Assembly (NCBI RefSeq): GCF_029945685.1
Contig: NZ_JAQSDA010000028.1
Location: 248,001 to 312,000, forward strand
Direction of reading: 5' to 3'
Length of the DNA: 64,000 bases
From: Polaromonas sp.
GTDB taxonomy: Bacteria > Pseudomonadota > Gammaproteobacteria > Burkholderiales > Burkholderiaceae_C
Shown piece after piece: positions 42,402-51,451 of the stretch. How positions within the stretch are numbered: position 1 is the stretch's first letter; the number at the start of each line of letters is the position of its first letter. The notes below the pieces were generated by a model that worked only from the letters and a program-made list of their open reading frames with translations, did not search any database and was not told the origin of the DNA. A program made the position numbers and the translations under genes.

Positions 42402-42784
42402 CGTTGAAATCAATGACCGGTTGAATCCGTCGCCGTTTGCAGACAGCCCCGGATTCAGCGACGACTTCCAGTCAGCGCCCCATTCGTGCAGCAGAACCCT
42501 TTGAATCTCGATGATTTCTAGGTCTTTTTGTCGAACTGTCCACCAACTGGCCACGCAGGCCGTGGCGTCCCTGGACCCAAGCGAGGCAATTTACAGGCCC
42601 CTGCAGTTTCCGACCTCGGTGGACTACCAGCTGCAGCTTTGATACGGACCCCGCGGGGTCTGGCCACACAAGGGTCACGCAACCGGTCCCGGAAAACGGC
42701 CAGAACGGGCCATCCGGGAGAACAGGGCAACTATTGAGCGGGTCCTCACCGGATTGATATTTCCCCTTCCTTAGAAAATACCCC

Positions 42785-43240
42785 ATGACCACCGACCCCA
42801 CACCGCCGCCACCGGAGGCCGAGCCTTCTCCGGCTCAGGAGGAGCCGGCAGCGGCCTTGCCCGCCGTCCTGGTGGTCGAAGACGACGAGTCCATCGCGTA
42901 CCTGCTGGTCTTCATGCTGGAGCGCGAGGGTTTCCAAGTCCACCTGTGCCAGGATGGCCGGCAGGCCAGGAAATACGTGGAGGAGAACGCATCCACGGAC
43001 ATCGTGGTCCTCGATATTGCGCTGCCCTACCTCGACGGATTCGGCCTGATCCGGGTGATGCGCGACAGGATTGCATGGGAGTCAACCCCCATCATCATGT
43101 TGACCGCCAAAGCCCAGGAGCAGGACGTTGCAAAAGCACTTCGGGCCGGCGCAAACGACTACCTGCTCAAGCCCTTCCACCCGGCAGAGCTGCTGGCGCG
43201 CATCAGCAAACTCTGCGCCCGCGAAACACCGGCGAGCTGA
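42785..43240 (+). CDS. single-domain response regulator
   Basis: VLVVEDDESIAYLL...VVLDIALPYLDGFGLIRVM...MLTAKA...KPFHPAELLARI. Confidence 0.92.
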   Translation: MTTDPTPPPPEAEPSPAQEEPAAALPAVLVVEDDESIAYLLVFMLEREGFQVHLCQDGRQARKYVEENASTDIVVLDIALPYLDGFGLIRVMRDRIAWESTPIIMLTAKAQEQDVAKALRAGANDYLLKPFHPAELLARISKLCARETPAS

Positions 43241-43282
43241 AACGGGAGAACGCTTGCGGCAACCCGGTCCGGCGCTGAAATC

Positions 43283-44701
43283 TCAGGCAGGCGGTTGCGG
43301 ACCTGTAGCCGGCAGGCGCAAGGTGGCACGCAGCCCGCCGCCAGCGGCTGGCTCCAGGGTGAGCCCACCTCCGTACAGGCCGACCAGGTCCTGCACAATG
43401 GCCAGGCCCAGCCCCGTGCCGGGCACCGACTCGTCCAGGCGCACGCCCCGGGCTCCCACTGAAGCGAGATGTCCGGCCTCGATGCCGGGGCCATCGTCCT
43501 CGATGTGGATCTGTATCTGGGGCGGCGCACTGCCGGCAACGGGTTCGGCATGGACCGTCACGGTGGAACCTGCCCACTTGCAGGCGTTGTCCAGCAGATT
43601 GCCCAGCATTTCCTGCAAATCCTGCTCCTCGCCGGCAAAAAACAGCGGCGCTTCGGCAGCCAGCACGGTGATGGAAACGCCTCTTGCGGCGTGGACCCGC
43701 TCCATCACCCGCACCAGGCCGGCCAGCACCGGCCCGACCGCGGTGCGCTGGCCGGGCAGGCGCTGGGTGGCGGCCACACGGGCGCGGGCCAGGTGCCAGT
43801 CGATGTGGCGGCGCGACAGCCCGACCTGCTCCTTCACCAGCCGGGCCAGTTCGCTGTCGTGCACTGCCAGCGTCCCGGCCGCGGCCTGATCCAGCACCGA
43901 CAGCGGCGTCTTGAGCGCATGAGCCAGGTTGCCCGCCTGGGTGCGCGCGCGCGCTACCACCTCGGTGTTGCGGTCGAGCACATCGTTGAAATCGTCGATC
44001 AGCGGCTGCACTTCGGTGGGAAAGCGCCCCTGCAGGCGCTGCGTCCGCCCTTCATGCACATCGGCCAGTGCGCGCTGCATGGCGCGCAGAGGCGACAGCC
44101 CCACCGCCACCTGCGCCAGTGCTGCCAGCACGAGCAACACCAACAGCACCGCCAGCGACGCGGCCATCACGCCGTTGAAGCTGTCCACGGCCCCGGTGAC
44201 TTCCTGCATGTCGGCCGCGACCACGATACGCCAGCGGGCATCGGGCTGTTCGGCTATTTTTACCTTGCGCTCCAGGATCAGCAATGGGGCGTCCAGCGGA
44301 CCCTTGCCCTGGTGCACATGCACCGCGCCATCGGCCAGTTCGTCGGCGAGCAGCGGCAGGCTGGTGTCCCACAGCGAGCGCGAGCGCAGCACGCCCGCGC
44401 GGGACAGGCCATCGGCGGTGGTGCGATCCAGCTGCCAGTACAGCCCCGAATAAGGCTTTTGCCAGCGCGGGTCGGACAGGGCCTGAGGGTCGATCAGCGG
44501 CTGGCCAGCAGCATCGAATTCAAGCCGGGCGGTGAGCTGGTCGAGCTGCTGCGTCAGGGCCGCCTCGAACTGCCGCATCACGTGGTCGCGAAACAGGCCA
44601 CTGAGCAGCACGCCCGCAAGCAGCAGCGCCAGCGCCAGTGCCACCAGCGTCGCGGCCAGCAGCCGCAAACGCAGTGACGTGGCCCGGCGCCAGAGGCTCA
44701 T
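43283..44701 (-). CDS. sensor histidine kinase (PhoQ/QseC-like)
   Basis: HAMP-like region, NLAHALKTPLSVLDQA H-box, NLLDNACKWA, DDGPGI, GLGLAIVQDL. Confidence 0.93.
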   Translation of the reverse strand: MSLWRRATSLRLRLLAATLVALALALLLAGVLLSGLFRDHVMRQFEAALTQQLDQLTARLEFDAAGQPLIDPQALSDPRWQKPYSGLYWQLDRTTADGLSRAGVLRSRSLWDTSLPLLADELADGAVHVHQGKGPLDAPLLILERKVKIAEQPDARWRIVVAADMQEVTGAVDSFNGVMAASLAVLLVLLVLAALAQVAVGLSPLRAMQRALADVHEGRTQRLQGRFPTEVQPLIDDFNDVLDRNTEVVARARTQAGNLAHALKTPLSVLDQAAAGTLAVHDSELARLVKEQVGLSRRHIDWHLARARVAATQRLPGQRTAVGPVLAGLVRVMERVHAARGVSITVLAAEAPLFFAGEEQDLQEMLGNLLDNACKWAGSTVTVHAEPVAGSAPPQIQIHIEDDGPGIEAGHLASVGARGVRLDESVPGTGLGLAIVQDLVGLYGGGLTLEPAAGGGLRATLRLPATGPQPPA

Positions 44702-45360
44702 GTCGGGGACACCAGCCGGTAACCCAGCCCGCGCACCGTTTCGATCAGTTCGGGCGGCAGCTTGCGGCGCAGGCGGCCCACGAAGACCTCGATGGTGTTG
44801 GAGTCGCGCTCGAAATCCTGGGCGTAAATGTGTTCGGTCAGTTCGGTGCGCGACACCACGGCGCCCGGGCGGTGCATCAGGTAATCGAGCACCTTGTACT
44901 CATGGCTGGTCAGGCTCACGGGCTGGCCGGCCAGCGTGACGCGGCCGCTGCGTGTGTCCAACGCCAGCGCGCCGCACTGCAGCACCGCCGAGGCCAGGCC
45001 GCTGGCACGGCGGATCAGCGCGCGTACACGTGCCAGCAGCTCTTCCATGTGAAAAGGTTTGGTGAGGTAGTCATCGGCCCCGGCGTCGATGCCGGCCACC
45101 TTTTCGTTCCAGTTGTCGCGCGCCGTCAGGATCAGCACCGGCATCGTTCGCCCGCTGTCACGCCAGCGCTTGAGCACGGTCAGGCCATCAAGCACCGGCA
45201 GGCCCAGGTCGAGCACCACGGCATCGAAGGCTTCGGTGTCTCCCAGGAAGTGGGCATCGCGGCCGTTGTCGGCCTCGTCCACCGCGTAGCCGACCTCCAC
45301 CAGGCCGGCACGCAGCTGGGCACGCAGCGTGGGTTCGTCTTCAACCAGGAGGATGCGCAT
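44698..45360 (-). CDS. OmpR/PhoB family response regulator
   Basis: MRILLVEDEPTLRAQLRAGL...LTSHEYKVLDYLMHRPGAVVSRTELTEHIY; ATGA overlap with kinase. Confidence 0.95.
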   Translation of the reverse strand: MRILLVEDEPTLRAQLRAGLVEVGYAVDEADNGRDAHFLGDTEAFDAVVLDLGLPVLDGLTVLKRWRDSGRTMPVLILTARDNWNEKVAGIDAGADDYLTKPFHMEELLARVRALIRRASGLASAVLQCGALALDTRSGRVTLAGQPVSLTSHEYKVLDYLMHRPGAVVSRTELTEHIYAQDFERDSNTIEVFVGRLRRKLPPELIETVRGLGYRLVSPT

Positions 45361-45377
45361 GGGCTGGCAGCGGAGTA

Positions 45378-45779
45378 TCAGGGACGTGCATCACGGCCGG
45401 TGCGGCGCTCGTCGCTTTTGCTGTTGCCCTTGGCGGGCAAGAGGGCGGCGGTCCGCGCATCCAGCTTGAGCTTGACCAGTTGGCCCTGCGGCTGCAGCAG
45501 CTTGACTTCGTAGATCCAGCGGCCGTCTTCTTCTTGCTGTTCCAGTTCGACTTCCATGACCTGGCCCGGATGCTCGCGCTCCAGCCGTTCCAGCATGCTG
45601 CGCAGCGGCAACACCTGCCCGGCCTGAACCGCCTGGCGCGCACGGTTGTGGTCGTCCTTGCTGCCGGACCAGGCCGGCTGCAGGCCCAGGCTGCCCACCA
45701 GCAGCGCCAGCACCCACAACCCGCCCGGCCGCGAACGGTGGCGTTTGCCGGCGAAGAGGAAAGGCTGGGCGGAGGTCAT
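45378..45779 (-). CDS. PepSY domain-containing protein
   Basis: ARQAVQAGQVLPLRSMLERLEREHPGQVMEVELEQQEEDGRWIYEVKLLQPQGQLVKLKLDARTAAL. Confidence 0.85.
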   Translation of the reverse strand: MTSAQPFLFAGKRHRSRPGGLWVLALLVGSLGLQPAWSGSKDDHNRARQAVQAGQVLPLRSMLERLEREHPGQVMEVELEQQEEDGRWIYEVKLLQPQGQLVKLKLDARTAALLPAKGNSKSDERRTGRDARP

Positions 45780-45925
45780 GGCGTGATTGTCCTGCCCCCA
45801 TTGTGAACCGCAGATGAACGGCGTCTTCAGGATGGGTTCAAGCGCCCTTGCCAAAAATACATCCCATCGCCTGCCACACCGGCCAACATCCGCCAACACC
45901 CACCCAAAACGCAAAAAGCCAAGTC

Positions 45926-46348
45926 ATGACCGTGCTCCGTACCTTCTTTCCCGCAGCCCTCCTGCTGGCCGCCACGCTGGCCAGTGCGCTCCTGCCCGCC
46001 ACCAGCCAGGCGGCCGACACCTCGCCCGCAGAGCAGCTCAGCCACTGGAGCGCCCAGGCCGGTACCCCGGGCAATGCCGACAAAGGCCGGGCATTTTTCA
46101 ATACCAAACATGGCGGCGAATGGTCCTGCGCCTCATGCCACGGCACGCCACCTACGGCGCAGGGCAAACACGCCAGTACCAGCAAGTCGATTGCACCGCT
46201 GGCCCCGGCCTTCAACCCCAAGGCCTTCACCGACACCGCCAAGGTGGACAAATGGTTCCGCCGCAACTGCAAGGATGTGCTGAGTCGCGAATGCAGCGCT
46301 GGCGAAAAGGCCGACGTGCTGGCCTACCTCAACAGCCTCAAGCCCTAG
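45926..46348 (+). CDS. DUF1924/SHP-like monoheme cytochrome c
   Basis: Signal peptide; GEWSCASCHG heme motif; SIAPLAPAFNPKAFTDTAKVDKWFRRNCKDVLSRECSAGEKADVLAYL. Confidence 0.9.
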   Translation: MTVLRTFFPAALLLAATLASALLPATSQAADTSPAEQLSHWSAQAGTPGNADKGRAFFNTKHGGEWSCASCHGTPPTAQGKHASTSKSIAPLAPAFNPKAFTDTAKVDKWFRRNCKDVLSRECSAGEKADVLAYLNSLKP

Positions 46349-46372
46349 CCGTTCCCCCACCGGAGTTTCTTC

Positions 46373-46891
46373 ATGAACACCCTCCCCAACGTCCGCTCCC
46401 TGTTGATCGCAGCCACCTTTGCCCTAGCTGTGCTGCCCGCCTTGGTCCGGGCCGACAGCAGCCGTTTGCTGCCCGGCAACATGCCTGCGGCCTACACCCA
46501 GGAATGCGCCGCCTGCCACACCGCCTACCCGCCGGGCATGCTGCCGGCCCGCTCCTGGCAACGCATCATGACCGGCCTGGACAAACACTACGGCACCGAC
46601 GCCTCGCTGGACGCGGCCACAGTGCAACAACTCAGCGTCTGGCTGAAGGCCAACGCGGGCACCTACAAACGCGTCGCAGAAGAGCCACCGCAGGACCGCA
46701 TCACCCGCTCGGCCTGGTTTGAACGCAAACACCGCAAGGTCGATCCGGCCGTCTGGAAACACGCCAGCGTCAAGAGCGCGGCCAACTGCGCGGCCTGCCA
46801 CACCGCAGCCGACAAGGGCGATTTCAACGACGACAACATCCGCTTCCCGGCCGGGCTCGACGCCCGTTACCGCCGGGCCTGGAACGACTGA
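46373..46891 (+). CDS. diheme cytochrome c (DHC-like)
   Basis: Two CAACH motifs (ECAACHTAYPPG, NCAACHTAADKG), signal peptide. Confidence 0.92.
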   Translation: MNTLPNVRSLLIAATFALAVLPALVRADSSRLLPGNMPAAYTQECAACHTAYPPGMLPARSWQRIMTGLDKHYGTDASLDAATVQQLSVWLKANAGTYKRVAEEPPQDRITRSAWFERKHRKVDPAVWKHASVKSAANCAACHTAADKGDFNDDNIRFPAGLDARYRRAWND

Positions 46892-46908
46892 ACCCAAGGA
46901 GAACCACC

Positions 46909-47664
46909 ATGCATGCCACCCCCTCCATCCATACCACTGCCCAGACAGCGCCGGCAACGCCCACGCCGGGCCGCCGGGTGACCGACGCGCCCACGCGCAT
47001 GTTCCACTGGCTTTTTGCGCTGAGCTTTCTGGGCGCCTACCTGACCGCCGACGGCGAAAGCTGGCGGCTGCTGCATGTCACGCTCGGCTACACCCTGGCC
47101 GGCCTGCTGGTGTTTCGTGTGCTCTACGGCCTGCTGGGTCCGCGCCAGGCGGGCCTGGGCCTGATGTGGCGCAAGCTGGCCGGCGCGCCGGCCTGGCTGA
47201 GGTCGCTCACGCAAAGCCGATCAGCGGCCGGCATCAACTGGCGGCAGGGCCAGAACCTCCTGATGGCGCTGGCCGTGGTGGCCCTGCTGCTGATGGTGGT
47301 GCCGCTGACGCTAAGCGGTTATGCCACCTACAACGACTGGGGCAACTTTCTCGGCGGCGACTGGCTGGAAGAGGTTCACGAGTTTTTCGGAGAAGCATTC
47401 CTGTTCGTCGTTCTGGCCCACCTGGCGCTCATCGCGGGCCTGAGCCTGCTGCGTCGGAAAAACCAGGCCCTGCCCATGCTGACCGGCCGGATCGCCGGCC
47501 AGGGGCCGGACCTGATGCCGAAGAACCGTGTCTGGCTGGCCGCCTTGCTGCTGCTCGCCGTACTGGCCTTCGGCGCCTGGGAATGGCAGCAGTCAAGCCA
47601 CGGACTGATCCCGGCCAAGGCCTGGAACAGCCAGGCGGCCGGGCAGGCCAACGATGACGACTGA
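46909..47664 (+). CDS. cytochrome b561-type membrane protein
   Basis: DAPTRMFHWLFALSFLGAYLT, LLHVTLGY, VHEFFGEAFLFVVLAHLALI. Confidence 0.92.
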   Translation: MHATPSIHTTAQTAPATPTPGRRVTDAPTRMFHWLFALSFLGAYLTADGESWRLLHVTLGYTLAGLLVFRVLYGLLGPRQAGLGLMWRKLAGAPAWLRSLTQSRSAAGINWRQGQNLLMALAVVALLLMVVPLTLSGYATYNDWGNFLGGDWLEEVHEFFGEAFLFVVLAHLALIAGLSLLRRKNQALPMLTGRIAGQGPDLMPKNRVWLAALLLLAVLAFGAWEWQQSSHGLIPAKAWNSQAAGQANDDD

Positions 47665-47706
47665 CAAGGCCCGCTTTCAACCCCCATCATCCCCAGTGAG
47701 GAATTC

Positions 47707-47871
47707 ATGAACGTCTACCTGTGTGTCGTCTGCGGTTTCATCTATGACGAGGCGGCCGGCCGGCCCGAAGACGGCATCGCCCCGGGAACGCCCTGGGCCG
47801 CGGTGCCCGCGGGCTGGGTCTGTCCGAAATGCAGTGTCGGCAAGGCCGACTTCACCATGGTGCTGGTCTGA
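47707..47871 (+). CDS. rubredoxin, 54 aa (absent from ORF track)
   Basis: MNVYLCVVCGFIYDEAAGRPEDGIAPGTPWAAVPAGWVCPKCSVGKADFTMVLV: CxxCG and CPxC knuckles. Confidence 0.96.
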   Translation: MNVYLCVVCGFIYDEAAGRPEDGIAPGTPWAAVPAGWVCPKCSVGKADFTMVLV

Positions 47872-48079
47872 ACCCTGCCGGGGAGTAGACCCTCCCCTGA
47901 GGCACCAGAACGCTATGAATAAGTGAGCTTGCGGCGCATACCCCACGGGCTGAAGGCGTCTTTTTCCTTCTCATACGGCCCGCTGGTTGACTGCGCCGCG
48001 GAGGTGTGGGGCACGCCCAAATCGATCAGGGAAAATTGCGACCCTCCGGCAGGGGGGTCAGCCCGGCCACAAAACGCTG

Positions 48080-49708
48080 TCAGCTCTCCAGCACCAGCCG
48101 CGTCACCACAGGTGGCGTCTCGCCGCGGTGAAACGCCAGCTTGCGGTCGCGCAAGGCCACGTCGCCCGCCGTCACGCGGTCAAAGCGGCGCAGGTGTTCG
48201 GTCCAGGATTCGTCGGTGATCTGCTCGATGTAACGACCCGGGTCCGAGATGTCGCGCAGCAGCTCCCAGGCCAGCGCCCCCTGGCGCAGGCGGCTGCGCC
48301 GGCTTTCCTGCATCAGCGTGCGAAATTCGAGGGCCCGGGCCGGATCGACGCGGTACTCGATCATGGTGCGCACCTGGCCGGTCAGGGGTGGCGCTTCCGC
48401 ACTGGGTACCTTGAATTCGCGCGAGGGCGTCAGGTCCTCCTCGATGCTGCGGTCGCGCAGCAGCAGTTGCGTGGCACCCATGGCCACCATCGCTGTGGAT
48501 GCCGCGATCAACATGCTGGTCGGGACACTGGTGACGGTGGCGATCTGGCCCCAGACCGCCGCGCCCAGTGCGCTGGCACCCATGATCGCCATCTGGAAAA
48601 TCGACATGCCGCGCGCGCGTACCCAGTCGGGCAAGGCGAGTTGCGCCGACACACTCAGGGTGTTGGCGGTGGTGATCCACGCCGCGCCCGCCAGAAACAT
48701 GGCCGGCGCGGCGACGTAGGCATTCGGCGCAAAGGCGATGACGGCCGTGGCTGCCGACTGCAGGCCCATGCCGCCCAGCACCATCGCGTCGCGGGACAGG
48801 CTGCGGCGCAGCCGCGGCAGCAGGAAGGCCACCACAAAAATCGCGCCCGAGCCCATGGACGCCAGCAGCAGCGTGAAGATGCCGGCACCGCCGCCGTGCA
48901 GGCCGCGGGCCACCAGCGGCAGCAGGGCCAGCAGGGCGGTGGAATGAAAGAAGAACAAGGCCACCCGCAGCATCACCGCGCGCAGGCGCGCCGACTGGCG
49001 CACGAACTGCACGCCGACACGCATGGCGCTGATCAGGCGCTCGCGGCCGAGCGGGCTGGGCACGTGTTCGCGGCGCCAGCGCATGATCACAAAACCGGAC
49101 ACCAGCGAAAGCACGGCGTTCAGGATGAAAACGTATTCGCTTCCGGCACCGGCAATCAGCGCGCCCGCCACCAGCGGACCGATGATGCGTGAGGCATTCA
49201 TGGCGATGCCATTGAGGGCCAGGGCCGCCGGCAACTGCGCGCGCGGCACCAGCTCCGGAACAATCGCCGAAAACACCGGCCAGCGCATGGCCAGCCCGAC
49301 GCCGTTGGCAAAGGTCAGTGCCAGCAGCAGCGGCGCGGTCATGGCACCCATCACGATCGTCAGGCACAGCGCCAGGGCCACAACAGCCACCCAGAACTGC
49401 GTGATGATGAAGTAGCGGCGCCGGTCCAGGATATCGGCCAGGGCCCCGCTGGGCAAGCCCAGCAGGAAGACCGGCAGCGTCGAGGCGGACTGCACCAGCG
49501 CCACCCAGATCGGCGAAGTGGTCAGCGAGGTCATCAGCCAGGCAGCGGCGACGTCGTTCATCCACATGCAGATGTTGGCGACCATCCAGGTGCCCCACAA
49601 CATGCGAAAGACCGGCGAACTCAGGGGCGCCCAGGCGGACAGCGAAGCCGGGTCGTGACGGCTCGGCGCCGGGGTGCCAGGAAGATCCGGCGGGAGGGGA
49701 TGGGGCAT
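48080..49708 (-). CDS. MFS transporter (MFS_3 type) with C-terminal monooxygenase-like domain
   Basis: 12-TM transporter followed by MIEYRVDPARALEFRTLMQESRRSRLRQGALAWELLRDISDPGRYIEQITDESWTEHLRR. Confidence 0.9.
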   Translation of the reverse strand: MPHPLPPDLPGTPAPSRHDPASLSAWAPLSSPVFRMLWGTWMVANICMWMNDVAAAWLMTSLTTSPIWVALVQSASTLPVFLLGLPSGALADILDRRRYFIITQFWVAVVALALCLTIVMGAMTAPLLLALTFANGVGLAMRWPVFSAIVPELVPRAQLPAALALNGIAMNASRIIGPLVAGALIAGAGSEYVFILNAVLSLVSGFVIMRWRREHVPSPLGRERLISAMRVGVQFVRQSARLRAVMLRVALFFFHSTALLALLPLVARGLHGGGAGIFTLLLASMGSGAIFVVAFLLPRLRRSLSRDAMVLGGMGLQSAATAVIAFAPNAYVAAPAMFLAGAAWITTANTLSVSAQLALPDWVRARGMSIFQMAIMGASALGAAVWGQIATVTSVPTSMLIAASTAMVAMGATQLLLRDRSIEEDLTPSREFKVPSAEAPPLTGQVRTMIEYRVDPARALEFRTLMQESRRSRLRQGALAWELLRDISDPGRYIEQITDESWTEHLRRFDRVTAGDVALRDRKLAFHRGETPPVVTRLVLES

Positions 49709-49806
49709 GGGACGGGGTCCTGGAACAGGTCTGGCTTGAAGGGCCGGCAGCGAATCCGTTTCTGGTCGGGAACCGTTGCTGCCGCGCGGCAGACGCAGAT
49801 GACCTT

Positions 49807-50196
49807 TTACTGCCCTTGCTGCGCCCAGATGCGGCTGATCTGCGCCGACAGCTCCATCGGATCAAAGGGCTTGTGAATCACGTCGATCGCACCGAGCTCG
49901 CGGTACTGCGCCACTTCGGCGGCCTGCACCTTGGCCGTCATGAAAATCACCGGCGTGCCGGCCGTGGCAGGCAGCGCGCGCAGGGCCTTGAGCGTGCTCG
50001 GGCCGTCCATGCCCGGCATCATGACGTCGAGCAGCAGCAGGTCGGCCTGGGCGGTCGGTGCCGCGGCCAGGGCCTCGCTGCCGGATGGACAGGCGATCAC
50101 GGTGAAGCCGCCGACCGCCTCCAGGGCCATCTGCGCCACCATGCGGATATCGGGTTCGTCTTCGACATAGAGAATGCGGGCAAGTGTTTTGCTCAT
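49807..50196 (-). CDS. single-domain response regulator
   Basis: [18 protein letters not shown]...[21 protein letters not shown]...KPFDPMEL. Confidence 0.94.
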   Translation of the reverse strand: MSKTLARILYVEDEPDIRMVAQMALEAVGGFTVIACPSGSEALAAAPTAQADLLLLDVMMPGMDGPSTLKALRALPATAGTPVIFMTAKVQAAEVAQYRELGAIDVIHKPFDPMELSAQISRIWAQQGQ

Positions 50197-50211
50197 GGCT
50201 ATCGTCCTTGG

Positions 50212-50559
50212 TCAGGAAAGAGGTTCATCGGCCGGCAGGCTGGCCTGCAGTTCGGCAACGGCCAGGGCAATATCGGCGCACTGGGGTGACAAGCGTACCT
50301 GACCGGCGGACGAGGCCTGCTCGAGCAGCAGTTCCAGCGCCTTGGCGGCTGCGCCCACTGCATGAAAGCCGAGGGTGCCGGCCGTGCCTGCCAGCGTGTG
50401 CACCAGGCGCTCCAGCTCCGCCTGCGGCGCCGTCCCGTCGCCGCAGGCCACCGCGTTCCACAGCGAGCGGATGTGCGCCATTTTCTCCGGCAGGGCACGC
50501 CGGTAGTCGGCGCGCTGCCGATCGAGAAACTTCTGGAAATCCTGCTGCGGGGTACTCAT
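50212..50559 (-). CDS. Hpt (histidine phosphotransfer) domain protein
   Basis: LERLVHTLAGTAGTLGFHAVGAAAKALE. Confidence 0.9.
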   Translation of the reverse strand: MSTPQQDFQKFLDRQRADYRRALPEKMAHIRSLWNAVACGDGTAPQAELERLVHTLAGTAGTLGFHAVGAAAKALELLLEQASSAGQVRLSPQCADIALAVAELQASLPADEPLS

Positions 50560-50563
50560 GCAC

Positions 50564-51382
50564 TCAGCTTTTTCGCGCCCGCTCGTACAGCGGCATCACT
50601 CTGGGCAGGTTGCGCTCCATGTCGGCGATCCGCGTGGCGCCGGCCGGATGGGTGCTCAGCCATTGCGGCGGTGCACCTTTGTTGGCGGCGGCCATTTTCT
50701 GCCAGAGTGTGATGCCGGCGCGCGGGTCAAAGCCGGCACGCGCGCCGAGTTCCATGCCGACCAGATCGGCCTCCGACTCGTCTTCACGGCCAAAACGCAG
50801 GTTGAGCAGATCCACGCCCAGACCTGCGACGGTCTGGCCCAGGTCCCCGAGGCCCAGCAGATTGGACAGCAGGCTGGCACCGATGTTGGTGGCCGCCGAC
50901 TTGCCCATGCGCTCTCGCGCGTGTTCGCGCAAGGCATGGGCCATTTCGTGGCCCATGATCATGGCGACCTCGTCGTCATTGAGCTGCAGCTGGTCCAGGA
51001 TGCCGGTGTAAAAGGCAATTTTTCCGCCCGGCATGCAAAACGCATTGATCTGCTTGCTGCCTATCAGGTTTACCTCCCACTGCCAGTCCTTTGCACGCGG
51101 GTTCCAGGCCACGGCATGCGGGATGACGCGCTCGGCAATCCGGCGCAGACGCTGCAGCTGCGGATGGCTGGCGGGAGCGAGGGCCTTCTGGGCCGCCGCC
51201 TCCTGCATCATCTTGGCGTATTGCTGCCGGGAGGCCTGCTCGATCTCCCCCGCCGGCACCAGCTTGGTGAAGCCCGAGTTGCCGCCGACGGCCACCCCCT
51301 CGCGCTGGGCCTGGGCCGGCGCCGCGCCCAGCAACAAGGCCGCGGACAAGGCCGCCAGGGTCAGTCTCAATGCAAGTGTCAT
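50564..51382 (-). CDS. M48 family metalloprotease, secreted
   Basis: Signal peptide; MIMGHEMAHALREHARE (HExxH); ESEADLVGMELGARAGFDP. Confidence 0.94.
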   Translation of the reverse strand: MTLALRLTLAALSAALLLGAAPAQAQREGVAVGGNSGFTKLVPAGEIEQASRQQYAKMMQEAAAQKALAPASHPQLQRLRRIAERVIPHAVAWNPRAKDWQWEVNLIGSKQINAFCMPGGKIAFYTGILDQLQLNDDEVAMIMGHEMAHALREHARERMGKSAATNIGASLLSNLLGLGDLGQTVAGLGVDLLNLRFGREDESEADLVGMELGARAGFDPRAGITLWQKMAAANKGAPPQWLSTHPAGATRIADMERNLPRVMPLYERARKS

Positions 51383-51451
51383 CGCCTTCTCTCCAAATAA
51401 AGGGCAGGTTCCGTTCGGCCGGGCGAAAAGCCCACAGCGTATTATTCCTGC

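Noticed and set aside
43469-44677. 402 aa + strand ORF opposite the sensor kinase
   Set aside because: Shadow ORF, His/Gln/Gly-rich translation without domain signatures.
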